Source: Deltaproteobacteria bacterium RBG_13_43_22 (GTDB taxonomy: Bacteria > Desulfobacterota > RBG-13-43-22). From it: 64,000 nucleotides of DNA. The stretch is from assembly GCA_001797675.1 (NCBI GenBank), contig MGQB01000026.1:1-64000 (forward strand), read 5' to 3'. The position numbers were made by a program, and so were the translations under genes. Below the pieces are notes generated by a model that ran no database searches, was not told where the DNA came from, and was given only the letters and a program-made list of their open reading frames with translations. The first letter of the stretch is position 1. Every line of letters starts with the position of its first letter. Below, in pieces: positions 26,264 through 35,479 of this stretch.

Positions 26264-27997
26264 TTAGGCCAAATTGGTCGGTGGGCCGGACTGGGTGGGT
26301 CTAATATCTTTTATGCGTAATTCCAATCTGGGGGTGGAACCGTATTCGGATATAAAGGGGGTATAGGCCAGGTCGATCCAATCTCCGAGGCCCAAGGCTG
26401 TATCCCCAAGCCCAAAGCCGATACCGTCCAAAATAGTCCCTTGTTGTTCTATCCGAAGACGTAGATGCCCATTACCGACTTGCCTTCTGGAGTTAACCCG
26501 GACCTGCCTGGTGACCAGAAGGGGTTCCGGATTTTGGGATCCAAAAGGGGCCATTTGAGGCAGATAGGGGGTGATTTCCTTTACCAACCCGGGAAAGTCG
26601 ACCTCTCCTTCAATGGTGAGCGCCGGGATAAAAGCCATTTGTGAAACCGAGTCTTGAACCAGATTCTCAAAGGCCTGCTCGAAGGCGGAAAGGTCCTTAG
26701 CCATCAAATGGGCCCCGGCAGCGGCTGCATGCCCACCAAAACCCAACAGATGACCTTCCAGGGCTTCCAGGGCCTTAAATAAATGGAACCCTTCAATACT
26801 GCGACCCGACCCATGGGCGGTTTCTCCTTCAATGGAGAACAAAAAGACCGGCCTCGACAAGCGCTCAACTAACCTCGAAGCCGCCAATCCCAAGATGCCC
26901 CGATGCCAGGTTTCCGATCCTAAGACCAGACTCTTCCTCTGGTCGATATCTTTTTGGGATTGCAATAGCCTATCGATCTCCTTGAGCATCAACTGTTCCA
27001 TGGCCTGACGACGGCTGTTTTCCTGGTTCATTACCTGGGCCAGGTCCTTAGCCTCCTGTAGGGAATCCGTTGTCAGCAAATGAACGCCTCCTCCGGCCTC
27101 CTGGATCCGACCCAAGGCATTTAAACGGGGGGCCAGACGAAAGGCCACTTCAATAGAAGAAACCGGTCCGGAAGGCTGAATACCGCTAACCTCTTTCAAA
27201 GCAGCCAGGCCGACATGGGGCGACCGTGCAATCACTTCCAGACCTTCCCGAACCAGGATGCGGTTAACGCCCAGCAGAGGGACCACATCAGCCACAGTCC
27301 CAATGGCGACCAGGTCCAAATAAGCCCTCAGATTGGGTTTTCCTTCCGGGAAAAAACCCTGCAGGTCCAAGGCCTGACGCAGACCGATAAGCAGATAAAA
27401 AGCCACTCCGACCCCGGCCAGATCTTTAAATGGGAAGGCACATCCATCCTGTTTGGGATTGAGGACCGCAACGGTCGAGGGGATCCCTTTTTTAGAGATC
27501 TGATGATGATCCGTCACGATAACATCCAGACCCTGGTTTTTAGCCCATTCCAGTTCCTGATGATTGGAAATTCCGCAATCCACAGTAATAATAAGGGAAA
27601 CCCCTTGCTCTTTCAGGAGGTTTATCCCGGGAATCGAAAGGCCGTATCCTTCCCGAACCCGGTGAGGGATATAGAAAAGAATGTCAGGAAAGATCGGCTT
27701 TAAAAAAAGGATCAATAAGGCCGTGGCCGTTATTCCATCGGCATCGTAATCCCCGAAGACGGCCAGGCGTTCACGCTGCTGGATGGCTTTTAAAAGCCGG
27801 TTAACGGCTTTATCCATATCCTTCATCAGATCAGGGGCAGGCAGATTCAATAAGGCCGGAGAAAAAAAATCCTGCACCTGGTCGGGCGAATCCAGACCCC
27901 GGTTAATTAATATCTGTGCCAACAGGGGAGAGAGATTGAGCGCTTTAGCCAATGATCCGGTTCGAAGGGGATCAAAAGGGGTGATGTTCCATTCCAT
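26264..27997 (-). CDS. recJ: Single-stranded-DNA exonuclease RecJ
   Basis: A 577-residue DHH-superfamily nuclease that degrades single-stranded DNA 5' to 3' in recombination and mismatch repair. Visible features are GDYDADG (residues 82-88), VTDHHQ for the metal site, and the DHHA1 region with GSGRS and GGHAAAAGAHL. A C-terminal OB-like domain ends it. Length is typical. It is divergent from selA with 279 bases between, and 165 bases upstream of the SDR operon on the same strand. It is a housekeeping gene, useful as an anchor for the chromosomal nature of the window. Confidence 0.93.
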   Translation of the reverse strand: MEWNITPFDPLRTGSLAKALNLSPLLAQILINRGLDSPDQVQDFFSPALLNLPAPDLMKDMDKAVNRLLKAIQQRERLAVFGDYDADGITATALLILFLKPIFPDILFYIPHRVREGYGLSIPGINLLKEQGVSLIITVDCGISNHQELEWAKNQGLDVIVTDHHQISKKGIPSTVAVLNPKQDGCAFPFKDLAGVGVAFYLLIGLRQALDLQGFFPEGKPNLRAYLDLVAIGTVADVVPLLGVNRILVREGLEVIARSPHVGLAALKEVSGIQPSGPVSSIEVAFRLAPRLNALGRIQEAGGGVHLLTTDSLQEAKDLAQVMNQENSRRQAMEQLMLKEIDRLLQSQKDIDQRKSLVLGSETWHRGILGLAASRLVERLSRPVFLFSIEGETAHGSGRSIEGFHLFKALEALEGHLLGFGGHAAAAGAHLMAKDLSAFEQAFENLVQDSVSQMAFIPALTIEGEVDFPGLVKEITPYLPQMAPFGSQNPEPLLVTRQVRVNSRRQVGNGHLRLRIEQQGTILDGIGFGLGDTALGLGDWIDLAYTPFISEYGSTPRLELRIKDIRPTQSGPPTNLA

Positions 27998-28276
27998 GGG
28001 TCATACCTTACTTCAGACCAGAAGAAGGTTCAAGGGCAAATGTTTTCTATTGTCAACTCCCCTGAAATACATTATTATTTATTCCAATGGTCAGTACAGT
28101 ACGCCTTTGTCTTATGGTTAAAGCAATAATAATTTCTTTTTGCCTACGATGAGATGGGCTAAATCCCCCTTCATCTCTCTTTTCAAAAGGGGGAAGATAT
28201 TGCCTTCCTTTGACCGAAGGAGGGCGAAAGGGGCTTAAACTGGTTTTTTAATCAACCGAACTCATACCAAGAACTT

Positions 28277-29671
28277 ATGAACCCTCATCCCCCGTTGCTC
28301 AAAAAAATACCTTCGGTGACTCTCCTTCTGGAACAGCCGGAGTTTGAAATGTGTTTGGCGGATACCTCCCGAAAACACCTGTTGAATGTGATTCGCGAAG
28401 TATTGGTTGAAAAAAGAAAAGCCATCCTTTCCGGATTTGAACCGGAATTGGACCTGCCGACCATCTGGAAAGAAATCGGGATGAAATTAACGGCCAAGGC
28501 TACAGATCACCTTTGCCGGGTGGTCAATGGGACCGGGGTCATTGTCCATACCAATCTGGGCCGGTCTTTGCTGGCCGCTCAGGCCCTGGAACAGGTTCAA
28601 ACGACGGGAAAATATTATTCCAATCTGGAATTCGACCTCGAACTGGGCCAACGGGGGAGCCGCTACAGTCATGTGGAGGATCTCCTGATTGAATTGACCG
28701 GGGCCGAAGCCGCTCTGGTGGTCAACAATAATGCAGCGGCGGTTTTATTGGCCTTGGATACCCTGGCCAAGGGGAAAGAGGTCGTTGTCTCCCGCGGGCA
28801 ATTGGTCGAGATCGGGGGTTCTTTCCGGATCCCGGAGGTCATGGCCCGCAGTGGGGCGGTTTTGCGGGAAGTGGGGACCACCAACAAGACCCATCTGAGG
28901 GATTATGAAGCGGTCTTGACCGACCAGACGGCTTTGTTGCTGAAGGTTCATACCAGCAATTACCGGATCGTGGGTTTTACGACGGAGGTCCCTCTGGAAG
29001 ACCTGGTGGCCTTGGGACAGCGACATAATGTGGCCGTCATGGAAGATTTGGGGAGTGGGAGTTTTATCGATGTTTCCAGGTTCGGCCTGGAAAAAGAGCC
29101 GACCGTTATTGATGTGGTCAAAGCCGGGGCCGATGTGGTCACCTTCAGCGGAGACAAACTCCTGGGAGGACCGCAGGCCGGGATCATTGTCGGCCGCAAA
29201 ATTTATATCCAGGCCTTGCGGGGCAATCCTTTGAACCGGGCCTTGCGGATCGACAAGTTGACCCTGGCTGCCCTGGAAGCCACCTTGAAACTGTATCGAA
29301 ACCAAGAGCAGGCCTTAAGGGACATACCAACGTTGGCCCAATTGACCATTCCCTTGTCCAAGCTTCATGAACGGGCCAAAAGCCTCTACCGTCTGCTCAA
29401 TAAAAATCCGGCCGCCGGAATTACTGTTGAAATTGTTCCCACCACCTCCCAGGTCGGCGGCGGGGCGCTCCCCTTATCGTTTCTGAATTCCTATGCCCTG
29501 GCCCTGGCTTCTGATAAGGATTCATCTTCGGAAATAGAGAGGCGGTTTCGGGCCTTTTCACCGCCCATCATCGGACGGATTGAGAAAGAACATTTTCTTC
29601 TGGATGTGCGCACCCTTCAAAAAGAGGATTTCCCTTTTATCGCCCAATGCTTGAAAACCTGGGCGGATTGA
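28277..29671 (+). CDS. selA: L-seryl-tRNA(Sec) selenium transferase SelA
   Basis: A 464-residue PLP enzyme that converts seryl-tRNA(Sec) to selenocysteyl-tRNA(Sec). Features are the N-terminal tRNA-binding region, RVVNGTGVIVHTNLGRS, and the Schiff-base Lys294 in FSGDKLLGGPQAG, followed by RALRIDKLTLAALE. Length is standard. It implies that the organism makes selenoproteins, yet selB, selD and selC (tRNA-Sec) are not in this window and the next gene is on the other strand. No strong ribosome site precedes the ATG. Confidence 0.93.
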   Translation: MNPHPPLLKKIPSVTLLLEQPEFEMCLADTSRKHLLNVIREVLVEKRKAILSGFEPELDLPTIWKEIGMKLTAKATDHLCRVVNGTGVIVHTNLGRSLLAAQALEQVQTTGKYYSNLEFDLELGQRGSRYSHVEDLLIELTGAEAALVVNNNAAAVLLALDTLAKGKEVVVSRGQLVEIGGSFRIPEVMARSGAVLREVGTTNKTHLRDYEAVLTDQTALLLKVHTSNYRIVGFTTEVPLEDLVALGQRHNVAVMEDLGSGSFIDVSRFGLEKEPTVIDVVKAGADVVTFSGDKLLGGPQAGIIVGRKIYIQALRGNPLNRALRIDKLTLAALEATLKLYRNQEQALRDIPTLAQLTIPLSKLHERAKSLYRLLNKNPAAGITVEIVPTTSQVGGGALPLSFLNSYALALASDKDSSSEIERRFRAFSPPIIGRIEKEHFLLDVRTLQKEDFPFIAQCLKTWAD

Positions 29672-29709
29672 TCATTTTCCCAATCCTTCTTGCCGATTGC
29701 CTGTTTTTT

Positions 29710-30474
29710 TTAAAACCGAAGAGACAGCCCAACAAACGGACCGCCCAATTTTATTTTAGCGTAATCCGACTCATTGCGGGCTTCAATATCCAGGAGCCGG
29801 TATCCCCCGCTGACAGTGAAATTTTTAAATGGAATGTATTTGACCCCGGCCTCGGCTTCCCAAATGGTTCCATATTTTCCTGCCGGGAGTCCGGAGACTT
29901 CGGTATAGAAATTTAAGAAGGGGGTTGGATTGATATCCATGGCCGCTCCCAGGGTGGGCAGCCAGGCATAAAAGGACCAGGATTCCTTGATAGGAGATAC
30001 CAGATCCGGAGAGGCCAGTGAAAAATCCCCCAGGGCCCCTTTAACCTCCAGCAAGGTTCCCAATTTGAATTTCCCTCCTTCCAGATTGATAAACTGGTAG
30101 GCCCATCCAAGCCGAAGATAGTGCATTTTGAGGTCTCCAACCACGCGGGTGTTGATAGAGTAAGTTTCCCCTCCGAATTCCAAGGTCCTTTTAAGATAAG
30201 TGTCGGTATCATAATTGATGGGGGTATAGTTGAGAGTCAATCGATTTGCTGGATTGATAAAAACAGTAAACCGCCCGGAGGGAAAACCCTTATCCCTTAA
30301 TCCTAAATCCGATTTTAAATCAACATCCGTACCTCTTCCTTCCTGGGTTACCTTGGTCACAGCCGACAAATTGGTTATCCAGTAACGACCTTCAAATTCG
30401 ACAACCGCATTCTGAGCCAGGGCCGGACTGACGGCTAATACCCATAGAACCATTCCCCAAACCAGTTTTTTCAT
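29710..30474 (-). CDS. Exported outer-membrane beta-barrel-like protein
   Basis: A 254-residue protein with a clear signal peptide (MKKLVWGMVLWVLAVSPALA, cut before QNA). The mature part alternates polar and hydrophobic residues with frequent aromatics and ends in LSLRF, the terminal phenylalanine expected of outer-membrane barrels. I do not recognise a specific family. Four codons of a longer frame precede this start, but the AAGGAGGG site is spaced for the ATG at 30474. The 3' end nearly abuts the selA stop (convergent). Confidence 0.7.
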   Translation of the reverse strand: MKKLVWGMVLWVLAVSPALAQNAVVEFEGRYWITNLSAVTKVTQEGRGTDVDLKSDLGLRDKGFPSGRFTVFINPANRLTLNYTPINYDTDTYLKRTLEFGGETYSINTRVVGDLKMHYLRLGWAYQFINLEGGKFKLGTLLEVKGALGDFSLASPDLVSPIKESWSFYAWLPTLGAAMDINPTPFLNFYTEVSGLPAGKYGTIWEAEAGVKYIPFKNFTVSGGYRLLDIEARNESDYAKIKLGGPFVGLSLRF

Positions 30475-30587
30475 TATAATCATACCCTCCTTATGTGAAT
30501 TGATCGTGCTTGCCTGAAACCGTATAACGAAAAAGGCGGTTAAATTTAAAAAAAACCTGAATCCTGGAATCCTTGGACCCTATTTAA

Positions 30588-30962
30588 TTATAAATAAACC
30601 ACCTCATCTTCCTTCTTCCACTTGGGGTACACCAGGCATAAAAAGGTTAAATCATGATAACCCGTATTTTGAATATATTGTTTCGAATTTGGCGGAACAT
30701 AAACGACCAGGCCGGGGTGCACGGGGGCCGATTCCTGTTCGATATGAATGACCCCTTCTCCATCCAGAAAATAAAAAATCTCAGCCGAGGTTTTTAATTT
30801 ATGGACCAGGGTGCTTTGCCCGGGTTTGACTATGGCGTGAGCCAGGCTAAATCCCATCTGAAGAACGGCTTCCTCACGATCGGGATGCAGCAGTTCACAA
30901 AGGAAACTTTTATCACCGGCTTTGAAGTAGGTACCATTTTTTAAGTTTTTAAGAAAGATCAA
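30588..30962 (-). CDS. Cupin-domain protein
   Basis: A 124-residue single cupin barrel. Motif 1 is recognisable as LVHKLKTSAEIFYFLDGEGV and motif 2 as VVYVPPNSKQYIQNTG. The usual histidines are partly missing, so metal binding and enzyme activity are doubtful; a small-molecule-binding or regulatory role is possible. It starts with TTG, supported by an AAAGGGGA site seven bases upstream. It lies between the barrel protein and a 989-base noncoding region, and may be transcribed with the barrel gene. Confidence 0.7.
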   Translation of the reverse strand: MIFLKNLKNGTYFKAGDKSFLCELLHPDREEAVLQMGFSLAHAIVKPGQSTLVHKLKTSAEIFYFLDGEGVIHIEQESAPVHPGLVVYVPPNSKQYIQNTGYHDLTFLCLVYPKWKKEDEVVYL

Positions 30963-31951
30963 CGATTCCCCTTTACCCGGAGAGGTTTTTTTTGCAGTAG
31001 TTCCTTAAACCCTGATTCATCTTTTTGTATTTTGCAAGGAAAAATTGCCTGAGAACCCGGGGTTCCCTTTACCGGAGAACGACCGGGAAGGAGATCGTTT
31101 CAGGTTCAGGCGGCCGAATTATTCAAAAAATAAACCTGTAAAAAAAATTCAAATCGTTTAATAATGTTTAAAAGTTGAGGCAATAATTAGTTGAAATAAA
31201 GGTTACTGGAATCGAGGGGTCTTCTTTTCAGGGATTGTCCCAAGGGTAATCCGCTGCCCCAATACCGGCCCGGACGGCTAAGTCGATTGGAAGCAGGACA
31301 TTGACCTAAGGCAATTTCAGGCTTAAGGGTCGGCCTGCTTTCGAATTAACTTCAAATTTTGGTCCGGCAAAGAACCTTGGAGCTTTTGGGTGGACAACCC
31401 TGAAAAGAAGACCCCTCGATTCCCATATTATTACTAGCTGATCATCCCTAAAAGTATTGGCCTCAACTTTTGAAGGTTACCAATCGTTTTGCCATTGGAT
31501 TTACAACCTGTAAAAAAATTTGGCATATATTTAAGTTTCGATCTTATGTTTAGAAACCGATTGGGAAAAACGAAGGTCCGTGAAAAAATGCCCGGTTTTT
31601 CTCCCATATCAGAAGGTTAGAAATATCAAAGGCTAAGAATTGTTTCATTCAGCCTCTGCCTGACCTGCTTTTATTGCCTGGTATAAAGTTTGCAGAATTT
31701 AATTTAAAAATTATGGCCTATTTTGTTGAATTTGGGCCTATGTTCGTAGCTCTTTGATATCATTAAAAATAATTATACTATCCCACTATTATCCTTGATA
31801 TATTGACGATCCATATTATCTTTTAATTTATTTGAGGGAGGAGGGATAACCAAGGTTTGAAGAAAGCAAAAGTAATTTACTGTTTAAAAATATAAGAAAA
31901 TAATATAAGTTCGCAAGAAAGGTCAGCTAAAAATAAACTAGGAGGTTACCT
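30963..31951. other. Long noncoding region upstream of acs
   Basis: A 989-base region without a convincing gene between the cupin and acetyl-CoA synthetase. The first half contains the large palindrome at 31170-31471. The second half is AT-rich, with only loosely promoter-like sequence near 31754-31779 (TTGATA and TATACT with a short spacer). It ends with the acs ribosome site AGGAGGT at about 31940-31946. Its length and structure suggest a regulatory or mobile insertion. Confidence 0.6.
31170..31471. repeat. Long palindromic element P1
   Basis: A 302-base imperfect palindrome. The outer arms AAAAGTTGAGGC (31170-31181) and GCCTCAACTTTT (31460-31471) are exact. The inner arms, 26 bases (31208-31233 and 31398-31423), are perfect reverse complements. 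The interior pairs imperfectly. It could fold as one long hairpin in DNA or RNA. No open frame fills it. The arms resemble those of the element at 46168-46385. Confidence 0.8.
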
Positions 31952-33940
31952 ATGGCAGAAATAACTTCAATGATGGAGGAAACGAGGAAGTTCCCCCCTT
32001 CAAAAGAGTTTGTTGATCAGGCTTACATCAAGAGCAGAGAAGAGTATGAAAAGATGTGGAAGGAATCGATTGAGAACCCGGAAAAATTCTGGGGGGGTGT
32101 GGCTTCAGAGCTGTTTTGGTTTAAAAAATGGGATAAGGTGAATGTTGAAGATTTCAAGAATGCCAAGCTCCAATGGTTCGTCGGCGGAAAGACGAACATT
32201 ACCTACAACTGTCTTGATTACCAGGTTGAAAAAGGCAAAGGGGATAAGGTAGCCATCATTTTTCAGGGCGAACCGGAGGATGATGTTAAAAAATATACCT
32301 ACAAAGATTTATTGAGGGAAGTTTCCAGGTTTGCCAATGTCCTGAAAAAAAGAGGGGTAAAAAAGGGGGACCGGGTCGCCATTTACCTTCCCATGGTCGC
32401 CGAGCTTCCCATCGCCATGATGGCCTGTGCCCGTATCGGAGCGATCCACACCATCGTATTCGGCGGTTTCTCGGCCGAGGCCTTACGAGACCGGATTCTT
32501 GATGCCGGGGCAAAGGTACTCATTACCGCCAATGGATATTGGAGGGCCAGCAAACAGGTGAGCTCCAAGGCCAGTGCCGATGCCGCAGTCGGCTATTGCG
32601 AAAAACAGGGACATAAGGTGGAAACCGTTTTTGTGGTAAAAAGACTCGACAACTTTGAGGTTCCCATGACCGCGGGAAGGGATTACTGGTGGGAAGATGA
32701 AATGAAGACCGCCGGTGATACCTGTCCGGCAGAACCCATGGATGCCGAAGACCCGCTTTTTATCCTCTACACCTCGGGTTCGACCGGAAAACCCAAAGGG
32801 GTTCTCCATACCATCGGCGGTTATATGGTTTTTACCTACATCAGCTTTAAGTATATCTTTGATTACAAAGACAAAGATATCTTCTGGTGTACTGCCGATA
32901 TCGGCTGGGTAACCGGACATTCCTATATCGTTTACGGCCCGCTGGCCAACGGGGCCACCTCGATCGTTTTCGAAAGTGTTCCTACCTATCCGCAACCCGA
33001 TCGATTCTGGCAGGTCGTTGAGAAATTCAAAGTCAATATTTTCTACACCGCTCCAACGGCCATCCGGGCGATCATGCGAGAGGGCGACAAGTGGCCCAAC
33101 GGAAGAGACCTCTCATCGCTCCGGCTCCTGGGTACTGTCGGTGAACCGATCAACCCGGAAGCCTGGATGTGGTACCATAAGGTTATCGGCAAGGAAAGAT
33201 GTCCTGTTGTTGACACCTGGTGGCAGACCGAGACAGGAGGAATCCTGATTACGCCGCTACCCGGGGCCTGGCCGACAAAACCCGGATCGGCAACCCTGCC
33301 CTTCTTCGGAGTAGATCCGGTTATATTAAAGGGAAGAGGCTCGGCGGATGAGCCGGCTGCAGAAGCAGGAGTCAATGAAGGCGGCGAGCTGTGCATCAGA
33401 AGGTCCTGGCCGGGCCTGATGAGAACCGTCTATAAAGAGCCCGAGAGATTTTACAATACCTATTTTATCCAGCAACCCGGTTTTTACTTCTCCGGCGATG
33501 GTGCCAGAAAGGATGAAGACGGCTATTTCTGGCTAATGGGCCGTATTGACGATGTGGTGAACGTTTCCGGTCACCGGATCGGCACGGCCGAGGTTGAAAG
33601 TGCCCTGGTTTCCCATCCCTATGTTGCCGAAGCCGCCGTGGTCGGTTTCCCCCACGACATCAAAGGGGAAGACCTTTATGCCTACGTTATCCTCAAAGTG
33701 GGCTATGAGGGGAGTGACCAGTTAAAGAAAGACCTGGTGGCCCATGTCCGAAAGGAGATTGGACCTATCGCTTCTCCCGGCAAGCTTCAGTTTGTGCCCG
33801 GTCTTCCGAAGACGAGGTCCGGTAAGATCATGCGAAGGATTCTGAGGAAAGTGGCTTCCGGGGACATCGGCGCTCTTGGAGACACAACCACCCTAGCTGA
33901 TCCGTCCGTTGTTGATGACATTGTAAAGGGCAGACTGTAA
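31952..33940 (+). CDS. acsA: Acetyl-CoA synthetase (AMP-forming)
   Basis: A 662-residue adenylate-forming enzyme that makes acetyl-CoA from acetate, ATP and CoA. The phosphate loop [11 protein letters not shown], the [10 protein letters not shown] motif, [16 protein letters not shown] and the C-terminal [11 protein letters not shown] with catalytic Lys625 are all present. Lys625 is the residue that acetyltransferases block and sirtuins or AcuC-type deacetylases restore. Such deacetylases are encoded at 6933 and 35478. A strong AGGAGGT site precedes the ATG. A GC-rich hairpin follows the stop. Confidence 0.95.
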   Translation: MAEITSMMEETRKFPPSKEFVDQAYIKSREEYEKMWKESIENPEKFWGGVASELFWFKKWDKVNVEDFKNAKLQWFVGGKTNITYNCLDYQVEKGKGDKVAIIFQGEPEDDVKKYTYKDLLREVSRFANVLKKRGVKKGDRVAIYLPMVAELPIAMMACARIGAIHTIVFGGFSAEALRDRILDAGAKVLITANGYWRASKQVSSKASADAAVGYCEKQGHKVETVFVVKRLDNFEVPMTAGRDYWWEDEMKTAGDTCPAEPMDAEDPLFILYTSGSTGKPKGVLHTIGGYMVFTYISFKYIFDYKDKDIFWCTADIGWVTGHSYIVYGPLANGATSIVFESVPTYPQPDRFWQVVEKFKVNIFYTAPTAIRAIMREGDKWPNGRDLSSLRLLGTVGEPINPEAWMWYHKVIGKERCPVVDTWWQTETGGILITPLPGAWPTKPGSATLPFFGVDPVILKGRGSADEPAAEAGVNEGGELCIRRSWPGLMRTVYKEPERFYNTYFIQQPGFYFSGDGARKDEDGYFWLMGRIDDVVNVSGHRIGTAEVESALVSHPYVAEAAVVGFPHDIKGEDLYAYVILKVGYEGSDQLKKDLVAHVRKEIGPIASPGKLQFVPGLPKTRSGKIMRRILRKVASGDIGALGDTTTLADPSVVDDIVKGRL

Positions 33941-33980
33941 AGAAAGCCCGGGTTACCACTTAAGCAAAAAGTGTAATAAA

Positions 33981-34046
33981 TCCCCTTCCCTCTTCCTCCC
34001 CTTCCCTCCCATTTTTTAACAGGGGGGGAAGGGAGAGGGCGGGGAA
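33981..34046 (+). terminator. Hairpin after acs
   Basis: A C-rich arm (TCCCCTTCCCTC and CTTCCCTCCC) and a G-rich arm (GGGGGGGAAGGGAGAGGG) flank an ATTTTTTAAC loop. The stem is strong but no T tract follows, so it may attenuate rather than end transcription into the downstream carrier gene. Confidence 0.45.
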
Positions 34047-34078
34047 TGTGCTCGTTTCATATTCGAGGGAGGAAAAAA

Positions 34079-35371
34079 ATGTCAGCACAATTAGAAAAAG
34101 AGCCGGGAAGGGCCTGGGCTGTGGCCTTTGCGGGGGTGGCGATTAACCTCTGCTTAGGTATGCTCTATGCCTGGAGTGTCTGGAAAAAGGCCTTGGTCGA
34201 TAAAGGCAAAGCGGATGCCGGGGAACTGATGACCGGTATAAACGCCGGCTGGGCCTATTTGACCGATACCCAAGGAACAGTGGCCTATTTCCTCTGCGGC
34301 CTTATTTTTGCTATTTTTATGATACCCGGAGGCAGGCTTCAGGACCGATACGGTCCGAAAATTGGGGCTACTTTAGGCGGGCTTTCGCTGGCTGCCGGCT
34401 GCATTATTGCCGGGTTAATGAAAAGTTACTTCGGGTTGATCTTCGGATTTGGAATACTCGGCGGTATCGGTATGGGACTCGGATATGCCGCACCAACTCC
34501 GGCAGCCCTCAAATGGTTCGGGCCTCACCGAAGGGGGTTAATCGCCGGTATTGTGGTCGGCGGTTATGGAGGGGCAGCCCTTTATATTGCCCCTTTGGCT
34601 CAATTTTTTATTGAAAAGTACGGTATTTCCGGCAGCTTCATCGGCTTGGGGATCATTTTTGCGATTGTGGTGATTATTGCCGGTCAATTATTATCCAATC
34701 CGCCTGCCGGTTATATTCCCGCAGGACCTCCCCCCGGTAAAGCCAGTACTCAATCCGTTACTACCGCGGCAGCGGATTATTCCCCAACCGAGATGATGTC
34801 CAATTGGCAATATTATGCCCTGCTTTTGATGTTCATCGGGAGCGCCCAGTCCGGTCTCCTGGTCATTGCCAATGCCGCTCCCATCCTGGCCAAGACCGCC
34901 GGGAAACTCGAGTTTTTTGCCAGAAACGCCTGGATCATCGCCGCCTATGGCGGTTTGATCAATGCCCTCGGCCGGGTCGGTTCCGGGCTCTATTCGGACA
35001 AAATCGGGCGGAGAAACGCCTATACGGTCAACCTATTGGTTTCGGCGGTGTTTTTATTGGCCACCCCCTTTATTATCCAGGCCGAGAGTATCCCCCTGTT
35101 GTTTTTAGCGACCGGTGTCGCCTATTGGCAGTATGGGGGGGGGCTTTCAATAATGCCGGCCTTTACGGCCGACTTCTTCGGTTCCAAAAATTTGGGGGTT
35201 AACTATGGGTTGGTATTCCTGGGGTGGGGATTGGGGTTTTTAATGCCCTTAATTGCCGGTTATATCAAGGATAGTACCGGTTCTTATTCGCTGTCCTTCT
35301 ATATCTCGGCAGTGATATTAATCGTAGCGGTCATCCTCTGCCGGTTTTTAAAGAAACCGGAGAAAAAATAA
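34079..35371 (+). CDS. MFS transporter, oxalate/formate antiporter (OxlT)-like
   Basis: A 430-residue carrier with about twelve membrane helices. The family loop GRLQDRYGPK and the second-half GRVGSGLYSDKIGRRN are present. Relatives exchange small carboxylates, so acetate, formate or another monocarboxylate is plausible next to acetyl-CoA synthetase. The frame is open from 34046, but GAGGGAGG lies just before the ATG at 34079, which I take as the start. It is convergent with the AcuC-like gene. Confidence 0.87.
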   Translation: MSAQLEKEPGRAWAVAFAGVAINLCLGMLYAWSVWKKALVDKGKADAGELMTGINAGWAYLTDTQGTVAYFLCGLIFAIFMIPGGRLQDRYGPKIGATLGGLSLAAGCIIAGLMKSYFGLIFGFGILGGIGMGLGYAAPTPAALKWFGPHRRGLIAGIVVGGYGGAALYIAPLAQFFIEKYGISGSFIGLGIIFAIVVIIAGQLLSNPPAGYIPAGPPPGKASTQSVTTAAADYSPTEMMSNWQYYALLLMFIGSAQSGLLVIANAAPILAKTAGKLEFFARNAWIIAAYGGLINALGRVGSGLYSDKIGRRNAYTVNLLVSAVFLLATPFIIQAESIPLLFLATGVAYWQYGGGLSIMPAFTADFFGSKNLGVNYGLVFLGWGLGFLMPLIAGYIKDSTGSYSLSFYISAVILIVAVILCRFLKKPEKK

Positions 35372-35479
35372 AACCAGGGTTCAAGGATTCGAGGGGTCAA
35401 GGATTCAAGTGAAATACTTGAGAAGGATAAAAGCAACCGCTGGAATCCTTGAATCCCCTACCCCTTGCACCCTGGTTTT
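35370..35479. terminator. Bidirectional hairpin between convergent genes
   Basis: AAAACCAGGGT (35370-35380) and ACCCTGGTTTT (35469-35479) are exact inverted arms that include both stop codons. Between them are further complementary blocks built from TCAAGGATTC / GAATCCTTGA. T runs on both strands fit a two-way terminator. The interior unit also occurs in repeat R2 near 19070 and 21485. Confidence 0.7.
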
